Positions 1-6,217 are shown, counted from the first letter of the stretch. The stretch is 6,497 nt of DNA from JAGOBX01 sp017999075 [NCBI: Candidatus Babelota bacterium] (GCA_017999075.1 JAGOBX010000202.1:1-6497); one strand, 5' to 3'. Numbers and translations are program-made. The notes: generated by a model not told the origin, from the letters alone.

Positions 1-338
1 ATAAAAATATATTGAATAATATTAATGGGATAAAGTTTATAGATCCTCCGTCCGTAACCAGGCCGAATTATTGGTTTTATTCTATAATAATTGAAAAAGG
101 AATATATGCTTATAACAATATTGAATTAATGAATATTTTTTCAGAGAATAATATTCAAACACGTCCTTTATGGTATTTGAATCATTGGCAGCAACCTTAT
201 AAAAATAATTATTCGTATAAAATTGAAAAAGCGGTATGGTATTACGATCGTATTTTGAATTTGCCGTGCAGCAGTAATTTGACAGAAGAAGAAGTGGAAA
301 AAGTTTGTGTTATTATCAGAAAAAATTCTAAAAAGTAA
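1..338 (+). CDS. legC: LegC-type PLP-dependent sugar aminotransferase, C-terminal part (cut by left edge)
   Basis: Open from the left edge in frame 3 to a TAA at 336-338. About 112 C-terminal residues are present out of the 370-400 usual for DegT/DnrJ/EryC1 aminotransferases. The TTG at 12 is an internal Leu codon, not a start. The segment shows the C-terminal small-domain pattern of LegC-like enzymes: a PNYWFYSI strand, then IQTRPLWYLNH, then a YKIEKAVWYYDRILNLPCSSNLTEEE stretch in which the LPCSS...T pattern is the typical family ending. The PLP lysine would lie upstream, outside the window. Such enzymes transfer an amino group from glutamate to the 4-keto carbon of a nucleotide-linked 4-keto-6-deoxy-GlcNAc, giving the 4-amino sugar for legionaminic acid or bacillosamine. 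The nonulosonate genes that follow support the legionaminate reading. The exact nucleotide (UDP or GDP) cannot be told from this fragment. The protein is expected to be cytoplasmic. Confidence 0.85.
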   Translation, partial: KNILNNINGIKFIDPPSVTRPNYWFYSIIIEKGIYAYNNIELMNIFSENNIQTRPLWYLNHWQQPYKNNYSYKIEKAVWYYDRILNLPCSSNLTEEEVEKVCVIIRKNSKK

Positions 339-340
339 CA

Positions 341-344
341 GAGG
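341..344 (+). promoter_or_regulatory. Ribosome binding site for the GTG-started nucleotidyltransferase gene
   Basis: GAGG ends 10 nt before the GTG at 355, within the 16-nt gap after the aminotransferase stop. No in-frame ATG is better placed, so the site supports GTG as the start. The short gap implies co-transcription with the gene before it. Confidence 0.6.
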
Positions 345-354
345 TTGAATCATT

Positions 355-1416
355 GTGGAAAAAATCAAACAGTTATTTATTTCTAAAGAAACTTTGATCA
401 GTAAAGCTTTAAGTCAAATTGATGAAACCGCCGAAAAATTATTGTTTGTAGTTGATGAAAAAAATACTTTATTAGGAACTGTATCTGATGGGGATATCAG
501 ACGCTGGATATTGAAGGATAAAAGTATAAAAGAATCAGTGGATAATGTTATGAACACATTTCCAATAACTATGAAAAACGGATATTTGATGGAAGATGCA
601 AAAAAAATTATGATTGAAAAAAAAATTAATTGCATTCCTGTAGTTGATGGAGATAACAGAATAATACATGCGGTCCGATGGATTGATTTGTTTGATACAA
701 AATTTAAACGTCATAAAATGAATAATATTCCTACTGTAATAATGGCAGGAGGAGAAGGAAGAAGACTTTATCCGTTTACAAAAATCCTCCCTAAACCGTT
801 AATACCGATTGGAGATAAAACTATTCTTGAATTGATAATCGAAAAATTTACCGAGTTTGGGTGTAAAGATTTTTATCTGTCTTTGAATTATAAAGCTAAT
901 CTTATAAAAGCTTATTTGAACGATTTTGATTTTTCAAACAACATAGAATATGTTGTTGAAGAAAAACCGTTGGGAACAGCAGGCAGTCTTCATCTTCTTA
1001 AGAATAAAATTAAATCAACGTTTTATGTGAGCAATTGCGACATACTCGTTGATGCGGATTATAGCGATATCCTTGAATTCCACAGGACGAATTTGAACAA
1101 AATTACTATAGTTAATTCAATGATTAATTATGTTATACCTTATGGAGTATGCGAGATTGAAAGCGGAGGTTCTTTAAAGCAGATAAAGGAAAAACCTGAA
1201 TTTAACTTTTTGGTTAATACCGGACTATATGTTCTTGAACCTGATACTTTGGACGATATTCCTGAAAATAAGTTCTATCATATAACAGACATGATAAACG
1301 ATTATATGAAACGCGGAGTTAAAGTGGGAGTTTACCCTGTATCACAGAAATCATGGCTGGATATGGGACAGCTTAAAGAATTACAGGATATGATGACAAA
1401 ATTCGGGGTTAAATAA
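355..1416 (+). CDS. ptmE: CBS-pair plus sugar-1-phosphate nucleotidyltransferase fusion (PtmE-like)
   Basis: 353 residues from a GTG start with GAGG 10 nt upstream. Residues 1-118 form a tandem CBS module: GTVSDGDIRRWIL at about 41-53 is a typical CBS strand-helix, and a second repeat ends near CIPVVDGDNRIIHAVRWIDLF. Residues 124-350 are an NTP_transferase (RmlA/GlmU-like) Rossmann domain. It has the nucleotide-binding signature MAGGEGRRLYPFTKILPKPL at 130-149, EEKPLGTAGSL at 202-212, the metal-site NCD at 227-229, EKP at 279-281, NTG at 288-290 and WLDMGQ at 334-339. No C-terminal left-handed beta-helix is present, so it is not a bifunctional GlmU. The same CBS plus nucleotidyltransferase layout occurs in Campylobacter PtmE, which makes GDP-glucosamine for legionaminic acid. 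By analogy this enzyme activates a hexosamine-1-phosphate, but GTP preference is inferred. The CBS pair probably binds an adenine nucleotide for allosteric control. A general mannose-1-phosphate guanylyltransferase-like role is the main alternative. Confidence 0.85.
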   Translation: MEKIKQLFISKETLISKALSQIDETAEKLLFVVDEKNTLLGTVSDGDIRRWILKDKSIKESVDNVMNTFPITMKNGYLMEDAKKIMIEKKINCIPVVDGDNRIIHAVRWIDLFDTKFKRHKMNNIPTVIMAGGEGRRLYPFTKILPKPLIPIGDKTILELIIEKFTEFGCKDFYLSLNYKANLIKAYLNDFDFSNNIEYVVEEKPLGTAGSLHLLKNKIKSTFYVSNCDILVDADYSDILEFHRTNLNKITIVNSMINYVIPYGVCEIESGGSLKQIKEKPEFNFLVNTGLYVLEPDTLDDIPENKFYHITDMINDYMKRGVKVGVYPVSQKSWLDMGQLKELQDMMTKFGVK

Positions 1417-1530
1417 ATATAAAAAAAATTTCAAAATTAAATTTATTTTTCAGAAGACCAGAAACTACGGAATTAAGCCCGTAGAGAAATTAATTTTATA
1501 GAATATAATATTATCAGAGTAAATTGGATT
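1417..1530 (+). other. 114-nt intergenic gap with a small hairpin and no gene
   Basis: This is the longest gap in the window. It is mostly A and T apart from a more mixed-composition island at about 1451-1486. Within that island CTACGG (1465-1470) and CCGTAG (1479-1484) form a perfect 6-bp stem around an 8-nt loop. No U-run follows directly, so it does not look like an intrinsic terminator. A TATAAT at 1504-1509 lies close to the next gene, but no recognisable -35 sits 16-18 nt upstream of it. No start codon opens a plausible small ORF here. No known riboswitch class was recognised. The stem could stabilise or process the transcript between the nucleotidyltransferase and acetyltransferase genes. 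Confidence 0.5.
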
Positions 1531-2178
1531 ATGGAAAAATTATTATTAATCGGCGGCGGCGGTCATTGTAAAGTTGTTATTGATGCTGTAAATAAAATGG
1601 GAGTGTTTGAAATATCAGGAATAATTGATATTAAAGAAAAAATAGGATTAAAAGTTAGCAGTATTCCAATTATAGGTTCTGATGAAGAACTTATAAAAAT
1701 CGTTAGTTCGCTGCATATAAAAAAATGTATTATTACCGCAGGTTCTGTTGGAGAAACTTTGTTGCGGACGAGACTTGTGAAATTATCAGAAAATGCAGGA
1801 TTGGAATTTGTAAATATAATTCATCCATCTGCAATAATTTCAGAAAATTCAATTTTAGGTAAAGGGAATTTTGTATCTGCAGGAGCAATAATAAATTCTG
1901 AAACTATAATAGGAGATCATTGTATTATAAATACCGGGGCGGTTATCGAGCATGATTGTAAAATAGGAGATTTTGTTCATATCTCTCCTAAAGCGCTTTT
2001 ATGCGGCGGAGTAAAAATAGGAAATAATTCTCATATAGGAGCCGGGACATGCGTTATTCAAAATGTAGCCGTAGGTTCGAATACAATAATTGGAATTGGA
2101 AGCGTTGTAACAAAAACAGTAGAATCAAATATCGTAGCTTACGGAAATCCGTGTAAACCCAAAACCAATGGAAACTAA
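1531..2178 (+). CDS. neuD: NeuD/PglD-family sugar O/N-acyltransferase (hexapeptide repeat)
   Basis: 215 residues, the usual length for NeuD/PglD proteins. The N-terminus MEKLLLIGGGGHCK (GGGGH at 8-12) is the Rossmann-like PglD_N nucleotide-sugar-binding domain, running to about residue 75. A left-handed beta-helix of hexapeptide repeats follows from about 100 to 195, with repeats such as SAGAII, NTGAVIE, GGVKIG and IGAGTCV. The family's catalytic His lies in VIEHDCKIGDFVHISPKA: His141 is the likely general base beside Asp142. In PglD, acetyl-CoA is used to acetylate the 4-amino group of UDP-4-amino-4,6-dideoxy-GlcNAc. In this locus the same step would make the 2,4-diacetamido intermediate for legionaminic acid. 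An alternative is O-acetylation of the finished nonulosonate, as with classical sialic-acid NeuD. The ATG has only a weak AGAG at 1516-1519, 11 nt upstream. The last 11 nt overlap the next gene. Confidence 0.85.
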   Translation: MEKLLLIGGGGHCKVVIDAVNKMGVFEISGIIDIKEKIGLKVSSIPIIGSDEELIKIVSSLHIKKCIITAGSVGETLLRTRLVKLSENAGLEFVNIIHPSAIISENSILGKGNFVSAGAIINSETIIGDHCIINTGAVIEHDCKIGDFVHISPKALLCGGVKIGNNSHIGAGTCVIQNVAVGSNTIIGIGSVVTKTVESNIVAYGNPCKPKTNGN

Positions 2179-3184
2179 AAAAAATAAAGTGTTTATTATA
2201 GCAGAAGCAGGAGTTAATCATAACGGTTCTGTAGAACTTGCAGAAAAAATGGTTGAGATAGCAGCTCAAGCCGGAGCAGATGCGATAAAATTCCAAACAT
2301 TTAAAACTGAACTTCTTGTTTCTAAATATGCGGAAAAAGCTGAATATCAGGTTAAAAATTCAGGAGAACACGGGAATCAGATTGATATGCTGAAACCTTT
2401 AGAACTTGATTGGCAGGCACACGTTGAATTATTTAACTGCTGCAGAAAAAATAATATTAAATTTTTGTCTTCGCCGTTTGATATTGAAAGTATAAATTTA
2501 CTTGAAAAATTGAATCTTGATATTTATAAAATACCTTCAGGAGAAATTACCAATTTACCGTATCTTAGAAAAATTGGAACATTGAAAAAAAAAGTGATTT
2601 TATCTACCGGAATGTCTGAACTGTCAGAAATAAAAGATGCGATTAATGTTTTAACTGATTCTGGAACAGATAAAGATGAGATTACACTTCTTCACTGCAA
2701 TACCGATTATCCTACGAAATTTGAAGATGTGAATCTTCTAGCTATGATTGATATTAAAGAAAAATTTGATATAAAGGTGGGATATTCTGATCATACTGCA
2801 GGAATAGAGGTTTCAATAGCAGCCGCAGCTCTTGGAGCTGAAATTATAGAAAAACATTTTACCATTGATAAAAATATGAAAGGGCCTGACCATATTGCAA
2901 GCGTTGATCCTGATGAATTAAAAAATATGGTATCAGCAATACGCAATATTGAAAAATCTATGGGGTTAAAAAATAAAGTTCCGACAAAATCCGAGTTGAA
3001 AAATAAATCAATTGCAAGAAAAAGTATTATTGCAGCTGCTGCCATAAAAAAAGGTGAAGTATTTAACGAATTTAATATATGCGTTAAAAGACCGGGAAAT
3101 GGGCTGAGCCCTATGATGTGGGATAAAGTTATTGGACAGGTTGCAAAACAAAATTTTGAAGCAGATGAAAAAATAATAATATGA
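2168..3184 (+). CDS. neuB: Nonulosonic acid synthase (NeuB/LegI family; probable legionaminate synthase)
   Basis: 338 residues, normal for the family. Residues 1-265 are the NeuB TIM barrel: AEAGVNHNG at 12-20, KFQ at 41-43, IPSGEITN at 122-129, HCNTDYPT at 176-183, GYSDHT at 205-210 (metal-binding His region), EKHFT at 228-232 and GPDH at 239-242. Residues about 280-338 are the C-terminal SAF (antifreeze-like) domain, which carries VKRPGNG. Arg308 there probably matches the substrate-contacting Arg of meningococcal NeuB. The enzyme condenses phosphoenolpyruvate with an N-acylated mannosamine-type sugar to give a nine-carbon acid. The neighbouring LegC- and PtmE-type genes favour 2,4-diacetamido-2,4,6-trideoxymannose (product legionaminate) over ManNAc (product Neu5Ac), but the sequence alone does not prove this. 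The ATG lies 11 nt inside the preceding gene and has no Shine-Dalgarno sequence, which suggests coupled translation. It is the only gene here ending in TGA. Confidence 0.92.
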   Translation: METKKNKVFIIAEAGVNHNGSVELAEKMVEIAAQAGADAIKFQTFKTELLVSKYAEKAEYQVKNSGEHGNQIDMLKPLELDWQAHVELFNCCRKNNIKFLSSPFDIESINLLEKLNLDIYKIPSGEITNLPYLRKIGTLKKKVILSTGMSELSEIKDAINVLTDSGTDKDEITLLHCNTDYPTKFEDVNLLAMIDIKEKFDIKVGYSDHTAGIEVSIAAAALGAEIIEKHFTIDKNMKGPDHIASVDPDELKNMVSAIRNIEKSMGLKNKVPTKSELKNKSIARKSIIAAAAIKKGEVFNEFNICVKRPGNGLSPMMWDKVIGQVAKQNFEADEKIII

Positions 3185-3244
3185 AAAAATATTATTATAA
3201 AAAGATTGTGTTTTATATATAATAATCGAATTGCTTTATAATAT

Positions 3245-3248
3245 AAGG
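3245..3248 (+). promoter_or_regulatory. Ribosome binding site for the neuC-like gene
   Basis: AAGG ends 9 nt before the ATG at 3258. This gene follows a 73-nt gap, so unlike neuB it starts translation on its own. A TATAAT at 3237-3242 lies immediately upstream of the site, too close for a transcript from it to include the site. Confidence 0.5.
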
Positions 3249-3257
3249 TAAATAATT

Positions 3258-4421
3258 ATGAAAAAAAAAATTTGTGTTATTACAGGTTCTCGCGCAGAAT
3301 ACGGATTATTTTATCCGTTGCTGAAAGAAATTAAAGAAGATGATTTTTTTGAATTACAGATAATTGTTACCGGAATGCATTTATCTCCTGAATTCGGATT
3401 AACTTATAAAGAAATCTTAAAAGACGGATTTGCAATAAACGAAAAAGTTGAAATGTTATTGTCAAGCGATACAGAAGTTTCAATTGCAAAATCAACAGGA
3501 CTGGGGATTATAGGTTTTTCTGAAGCATTAAACAGATTGAAACCTGATGCAATTGCAGTTTTAGGAGATAGGTTTGAAATTTTTTCCGCAGTTGCAGCTT
3601 CAGTTTTTTTGAAGATTCCTGTTATACATATTCACGGAGGAGAACTGACAGAAGGAGCTTTTGACGACCAGTTAAGACACGCTATTACAAAAATGAGTGT
3701 CCTTCATTTTACTTCATGCGAAGAATATAAAAAAAGAGTTATTCAATTAGGAGAAGATCCGGAAAATGTATTTAATTGTGGAGCGTTGGGTGTTGACAAT
3801 ATCTTTAATATAAAATTGTTGAATAAAAAACAGATTGAAAAAAAAATAGGATTGGATTTAACTAAACCCACAATACTTGCAACATACCATCCTGTAACTT
3901 TAGAAAATAACACTTCTGAAAAACAATTTAGAACGATGCTGAAAGTAATTGATGAGTTGAAAAACTATAATATTATTTTTACAAAACCAAATGCCGATAC
4001 TGACGGGAGAATTATTATAAAAATTATTGATGATTATGTAAATAAAAATTCTTGCCGCGCAAAATCATTTATATCGCTCGGGACTTTGAATTATCTGTCA
4101 ATTCTTAGATATGTAAAATTTGTGATAGGAAATTCTTCAAGCGGAATAATTGAAGTTCCATATTTCAATATTCCTACGGTAAATATTGGAGATAGACAAA
4201 AAGGAAGAGTTAGACCAGATACTGTTATAGATTGTTCCACAGATTATAATGACATAAAAAACGCGGTAATAAAAGCTGTTTCAGTCGATTTTATTAAAAT
4301 TTGTATGCGGTCAAAAAAAATATACGGGGAAGGAAATTCTTCAGAAAAAATAGCTTCAATTATTAAAAAAAAATTGGAAGAAGGATTGAGATTAAAAAAA
4401 CAATTTTATGATATGATTTAA
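3258..4421 (+). CDS. neuC: Hydrolysing nucleotide-sugar 2-epimerase (NeuC/LegG family)
   Basis: 387 residues, matching the family length of about 380. It is a GT-B-like two-domain fold. The N-terminal domain has TGSRAEYGL at 9-17, VTGMHLSPEFG at 37-47, LGDRFEIFSA at 102-111 and the HIHGGE motif at 124-129, followed by DDQLRHAITKMS. The C-terminal domain has TYHPVT at 209-214, whose His211 is probably the conserved nucleotide-sugar His. It also has GNSSSGIIE at 291-299, which binds the nucleotide diphosphate, and NIGDRQKGR at 309-317, characteristic of NeuC-type rather than WecB-type enzymes. It inverts C2 and releases the nucleotide, giving either ManNAc or 2,4-diacetamido-2,4,6-trideoxymannose for the synthase encoded just upstream. 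Neighbouring genes favour the latter. Whether the leaving nucleotide is UDP or GDP is open, since the locus also has a PtmE-like gene. A run of ten A's directly follows the ATG. The next gene begins after 27 nt. Confidence 0.92.
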   Translation: MKKKICVITGSRAEYGLFYPLLKEIKEDDFFELQIIVTGMHLSPEFGLTYKEILKDGFAINEKVEMLLSSDTEVSIAKSTGLGIIGFSEALNRLKPDAIAVLGDRFEIFSAVAASVFLKIPVIHIHGGELTEGAFDDQLRHAITKMSVLHFTSCEEYKKRVIQLGEDPENVFNCGALGVDNIFNIKLLNKKQIEKKIGLDLTKPTILATYHPVTLENNTSEKQFRTMLKVIDELKNYNIIFTKPNADTDGRIIIKIIDDYVNKNSCRAKSFISLGTLNYLSILRYVKFVIGNSSSGIIEVPYFNIPTVNIGDRQKGRVRPDTVIDCSTDYNDIKNAVIKAVSVDFIKICMRSKKIYGEGNSSEKIASIIKKKLEEGLRLKKQFYDMI

Positions 4422-4433
4422 ATTTTGAAATAT

Positions 4434-4437
4434 GAGG
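4434..4437 (+). promoter_or_regulatory. Ribosome binding site that fixes the neuA-like start at 4449
   Basis: GAGG ends 11 nt before the ATG at 4449. An in-frame TTG at 4425 would add eight residues (MKYEASDK), but the GAGG would then lie inside the coding region. The extra residues also precede a normal family N-terminus, so the ATG is preferred. Confidence 0.6.
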
Positions 4438-4448
4438 CATCAGATAAA

Positions 4449-5168
4449 ATGTATAAAGAAAAAAAAATTTTAGCGTTAATACCCGCTCGAGGCGGGTCGA
4501 AAGGCCTGCCTGGAAAGAATTTGAAAAAATTGTGCGGTATTCATCTAATCGGATGGACGATAAATCATGCAAAATCAAGCGTTTTAATTGATAAAATTAT
4601 TGTCAGCACTGACTCACAGGAAATATCTGAAATATCGAAACAATATGGGGCGGAAGTCCCTTTTTTAAGGCCTGATTATCTTGCTTCTGATTCGAGTAAA
4701 GTGATAGATACTATATTTCATTGCTTGGATTATTATGGAAAATCAGGTGAAAAATTTGATTATGTATTATTGCTTGAACCGACTTCTCCATTAAGAAAAA
4801 AAAATGATATTGACAATGCATTGAAACTTATTATTGATAATGAAAATAGAGCTGACAGCTGTATAAGCGTAGGTGAAATTGCTCTTGAACATCCTGTTTA
4901 TTCTAAAAAAATTGATTCTGAAGGTTTTGTTAAGCCTTATATTGAAAATGATAAAACTTCTCAAATGAGACAATTTTTGTCAAAAGCATATTTTCCTTAC
5001 GGGGTAGTGTATATTTCTAAAGTTGATTCTATGAAAAAATATAATGAAGTATATTCGGGAAATATAATTCCTTATATCATTGAGCGCTGGCAGAATTATG
5101 AAATAAATGATATATATGATTTTTTATGCGTTGAAACTATTATGAAACATCGTGAAAATGAACTATAA
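4449..5168 (+). CDS. neuA: CMP-nonulosonate synthetase (NeuA/LegF/PtmB-like cytidylyltransferase)
   Basis: 239 residues from the ATG, within the usual 225-240. The start KKILALIPARGGSKGLPGKN carries the CTP-binding P-loop-like motif ARGGSKGLPGKN (13-24), diagnostic of CMP-sialate/KDO synthetases. Further family marks are IVSTDSQEI at 51-59, FLRPDYLASD at 72-81, LLLEPTSPLR at 107-116, the RQFLSKAYFPYGVVYIS segment and ERWQNYEINDIYDF near 212-225. It couples CTP to the nonulosonic acid made by the NeuB-like enzyme, giving the CMP-sugar used by glycosyltransferases. In the last motif classical NeuA proteins have Asp-x-Asp as metal ligands, whereas here the aligned residues read Glu218-Ile-Asn220 followed by Asp221. 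This may be a feature of the legionaminate branch. It is expected to be cytoplasmic and co-transcribed with neuC, 27 nt upstream. KdsB (CMP-KDO) is the alternative family but fits the C-terminal motifs and gene context less well. Confidence 0.9.
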   Translation: MYKEKKILALIPARGGSKGLPGKNLKKLCGIHLIGWTINHAKSSVLIDKIIVSTDSQEISEISKQYGAEVPFLRPDYLASDSSKVIDTIFHCLDYYGKSGEKFDYVLLLEPTSPLRKKNDIDNALKLIIDNENRADSCISVGEIALEHPVYSKKIDSEGFVKPYIENDKTSQMRQFLSKAYFPYGVVYISKVDSMKKYNEVYSGNIIPYIIERWQNYEINDIYDFLCVETIMKHRENEL

Positions 5169-5230
5169 AAATGACAGGTTAATATTAATATAAAAATAGC
5201 CAGACATTTTTGGTTTTACTGAATTTTGGC

Positions 5231-5235
5231 GGAGG
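5231..5235 (+). promoter_or_regulatory. Strong ribosome binding site fixing the oxidoreductase start at 5246
   Basis: GGAGG ends 10 nt before the ATG at 5246, the best Shine-Dalgarno match at any gene start in the window. A TTG at 5210 is in frame and would add 12 residues. It is disfavoured because the site would then be coding and because MKFLVIGLGSMG is the natural start of a Rossmann fold. Confidence 0.75.
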
Positions 5236-5245
5236 AGCTGAAAAT

Positions 5246-6217
5246 ATGAAATTTTTAGTTATAGGACTTGGCTCAATGGGAAAGCGCAGGATAAGATGCC
5301 TTAAATCATTGGGATATTCAAATATTTCGGGTTTTGATTTAAGAAAAGACAGGGTTAGCGAATCATTGGAAAAGTATGAAATAAATTTTTTACAATCAAT
5401 AAATGATGAGCAAATAAAAAAATTTGATGCGTTAATTATATCTACTCCGCCTGACAATCATTTGGATTATTTAAAACTTGCGGTTAAAAACAAAATTCCT
5501 GTTTTTGTTGAAGCGAGCGTTATATTGGCTGGGCTTAATGAATTGAAAGAAGCAGCTTTGAAAAACAATGTATTTATAGCGCCGTCCTGCACATTGAAGT
5601 TTCATCCTGTTATAAAAGAAATAATGAAAATTGTAAAATCCAAAAGATATGGATCAATAACAAATTTTTCTTATCATTCAGGTCAGTATTTGCCTGACTG
5701 GCATCCTTGGGAAAAAGTGACAGATTATTACGTTTCTAAAAAAGAAACCGGAGGATGCCGTGAGATTGTACCGTTTGAACTTACATGGCTTACGGAGATA
5801 ATTGGATTCCCTGAAAAAATTTTTTCCTGTTATGGCAAAACAATGAATGTCGGAGCAGACATAGATGATACCTATGCAATATCAATGAAATGCAGAGACT
5901 GTTTCGGAGTTTTGATAGTTGATGTAACTTCAAGATTTGGAGTTAGAAATTTAGTTATTAATTTTGAGCTTGCACAGATTCAATGGAGATGGGACGATGG
6001 GTATTTTAAATTGTTCGAATCTGAAGAAAACAGATGGATAATATATAATCAGCCTGAATACAGCGCAGCTCAGGGTTACAACAAAAATATTATAGAACAG
6101 ATGTATATAGACGAAATTTCGAGTTTTATAAATGGGATACCAAACCCTGAAAATTATCCTAATTCTCTGAGTAATGATATAAAAATTCTGGAATTACTTG
6201 ATAAAATCGAGAGTTAA
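5246..6217 (+). CDS. Gfo/Idh/MocA-family oxidoreductase with atypical active site
   Basis: 323 residues, typical for the family. The N-terminal Rossmann domain begins at residue 1 with FLVIGLGSMGKRR (GxGxxG at 7-12) and has FDLRKDR at 30-36, where the acidic residue suggests NAD binding. It continues through DALIISTPPDNH (61-72) to IPVFVEASV (84-92). A C-terminal alpha/beta substrate domain follows from about 120. The usual EKP motif is replaced by EAS (89-91), losing the conserved Lys. The usual Asp-x3-His catalytic segment after the GG pair reads GGCREIVPFELTWL (169-182), with Glu173 and Glu178 near the positions expected for Asp and His. It therefore belongs to a divergent subfamily, and the substrate and even dehydrogenase activity are uncertain. 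It follows the CMP-synthetase gene by 77 nt. Its place between nonulosonate genes and an aminotransferase suggests work on a surface-sugar precursor. No signal peptide or membrane segment is visible. Confidence 0.8.
   Translation: MKFLVIGLGSMGKRRIRCLKSLGYSNISGFDLRKDRVSESLEKYEINFLQSINDEQIKKFDALIISTPPDNHLDYLKLAVKNKIPVFVEASVILAGLNELKEAALKNNVFIAPSCTLKFHPVIKEIMKIVKSKRYGSITNFSYHSGQYLPDWHPWEKVTDYYVSKKETGGCREIVPFELTWLTEIIGFPEKIFSCYGKTMNVGADIDDTYAISMKCRDCFGVLIVDVTSRFGVRNLVINFELAQIQWRWDDGYFKLFESEENRWIIYNQPEYSAAQGYNKNIIEQMYIDEISSFINGIPNPENYPNSLSNDIKILELLDKIES

Noticed and set aside
747-754. AGGAGGAG, a perfect Shine-Dalgarno-like sequence inside the nucleotidyltransferase gene
   Set aside because: No start codon follows at a suitable distance. 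The bases encode the invariant AGGEGRR nucleotide-binding motif.
1551-1562. (CGG)4 triplet repeat at the start of neuD
   Set aside because: It encodes the conserved Gly-rich nucleotide-binding loop, is short, and any slippage would stay in frame.
2791-3045. Open frames on the - strand opposite neuB, and similar ones opposite other genes (168-368, 414-635, 2054-2296, 4363-4578, 4791-4973, 5185-5457)
   Set aside because: They lie wholly or largely within strongly supported + strand genes, have no family motifs and contain the low-complexity Phe/Ile-rich translations expected from the complement of AT-rich coding DNA.
3195-3223. Possible promoter TTATAA-17-TATAAT before neuC
   Set aside because: The -35 matches consensus at only three of six positions and the gap is almost entirely A and T, so it cannot be told from background.
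3699-3704. Val at residue 148 of the NeuC-like protein (KMSVLHF), where I recall His or Tyr in relatives
   Set aside because: The position is not one of the known catalytic residues and I cannot verify its conservation from memory.
5196-5217. Weak hairpin (AGCCA/TGGTT with one G-U pair) followed by TTTT between neuA and the oxidoreductase gene, a possible terminator
   Set aside because: The stem is only five pairs with one wobble and an 8-nt loop. The T-run is part of the pairing arm and is only four long, so it is too weak to claim.
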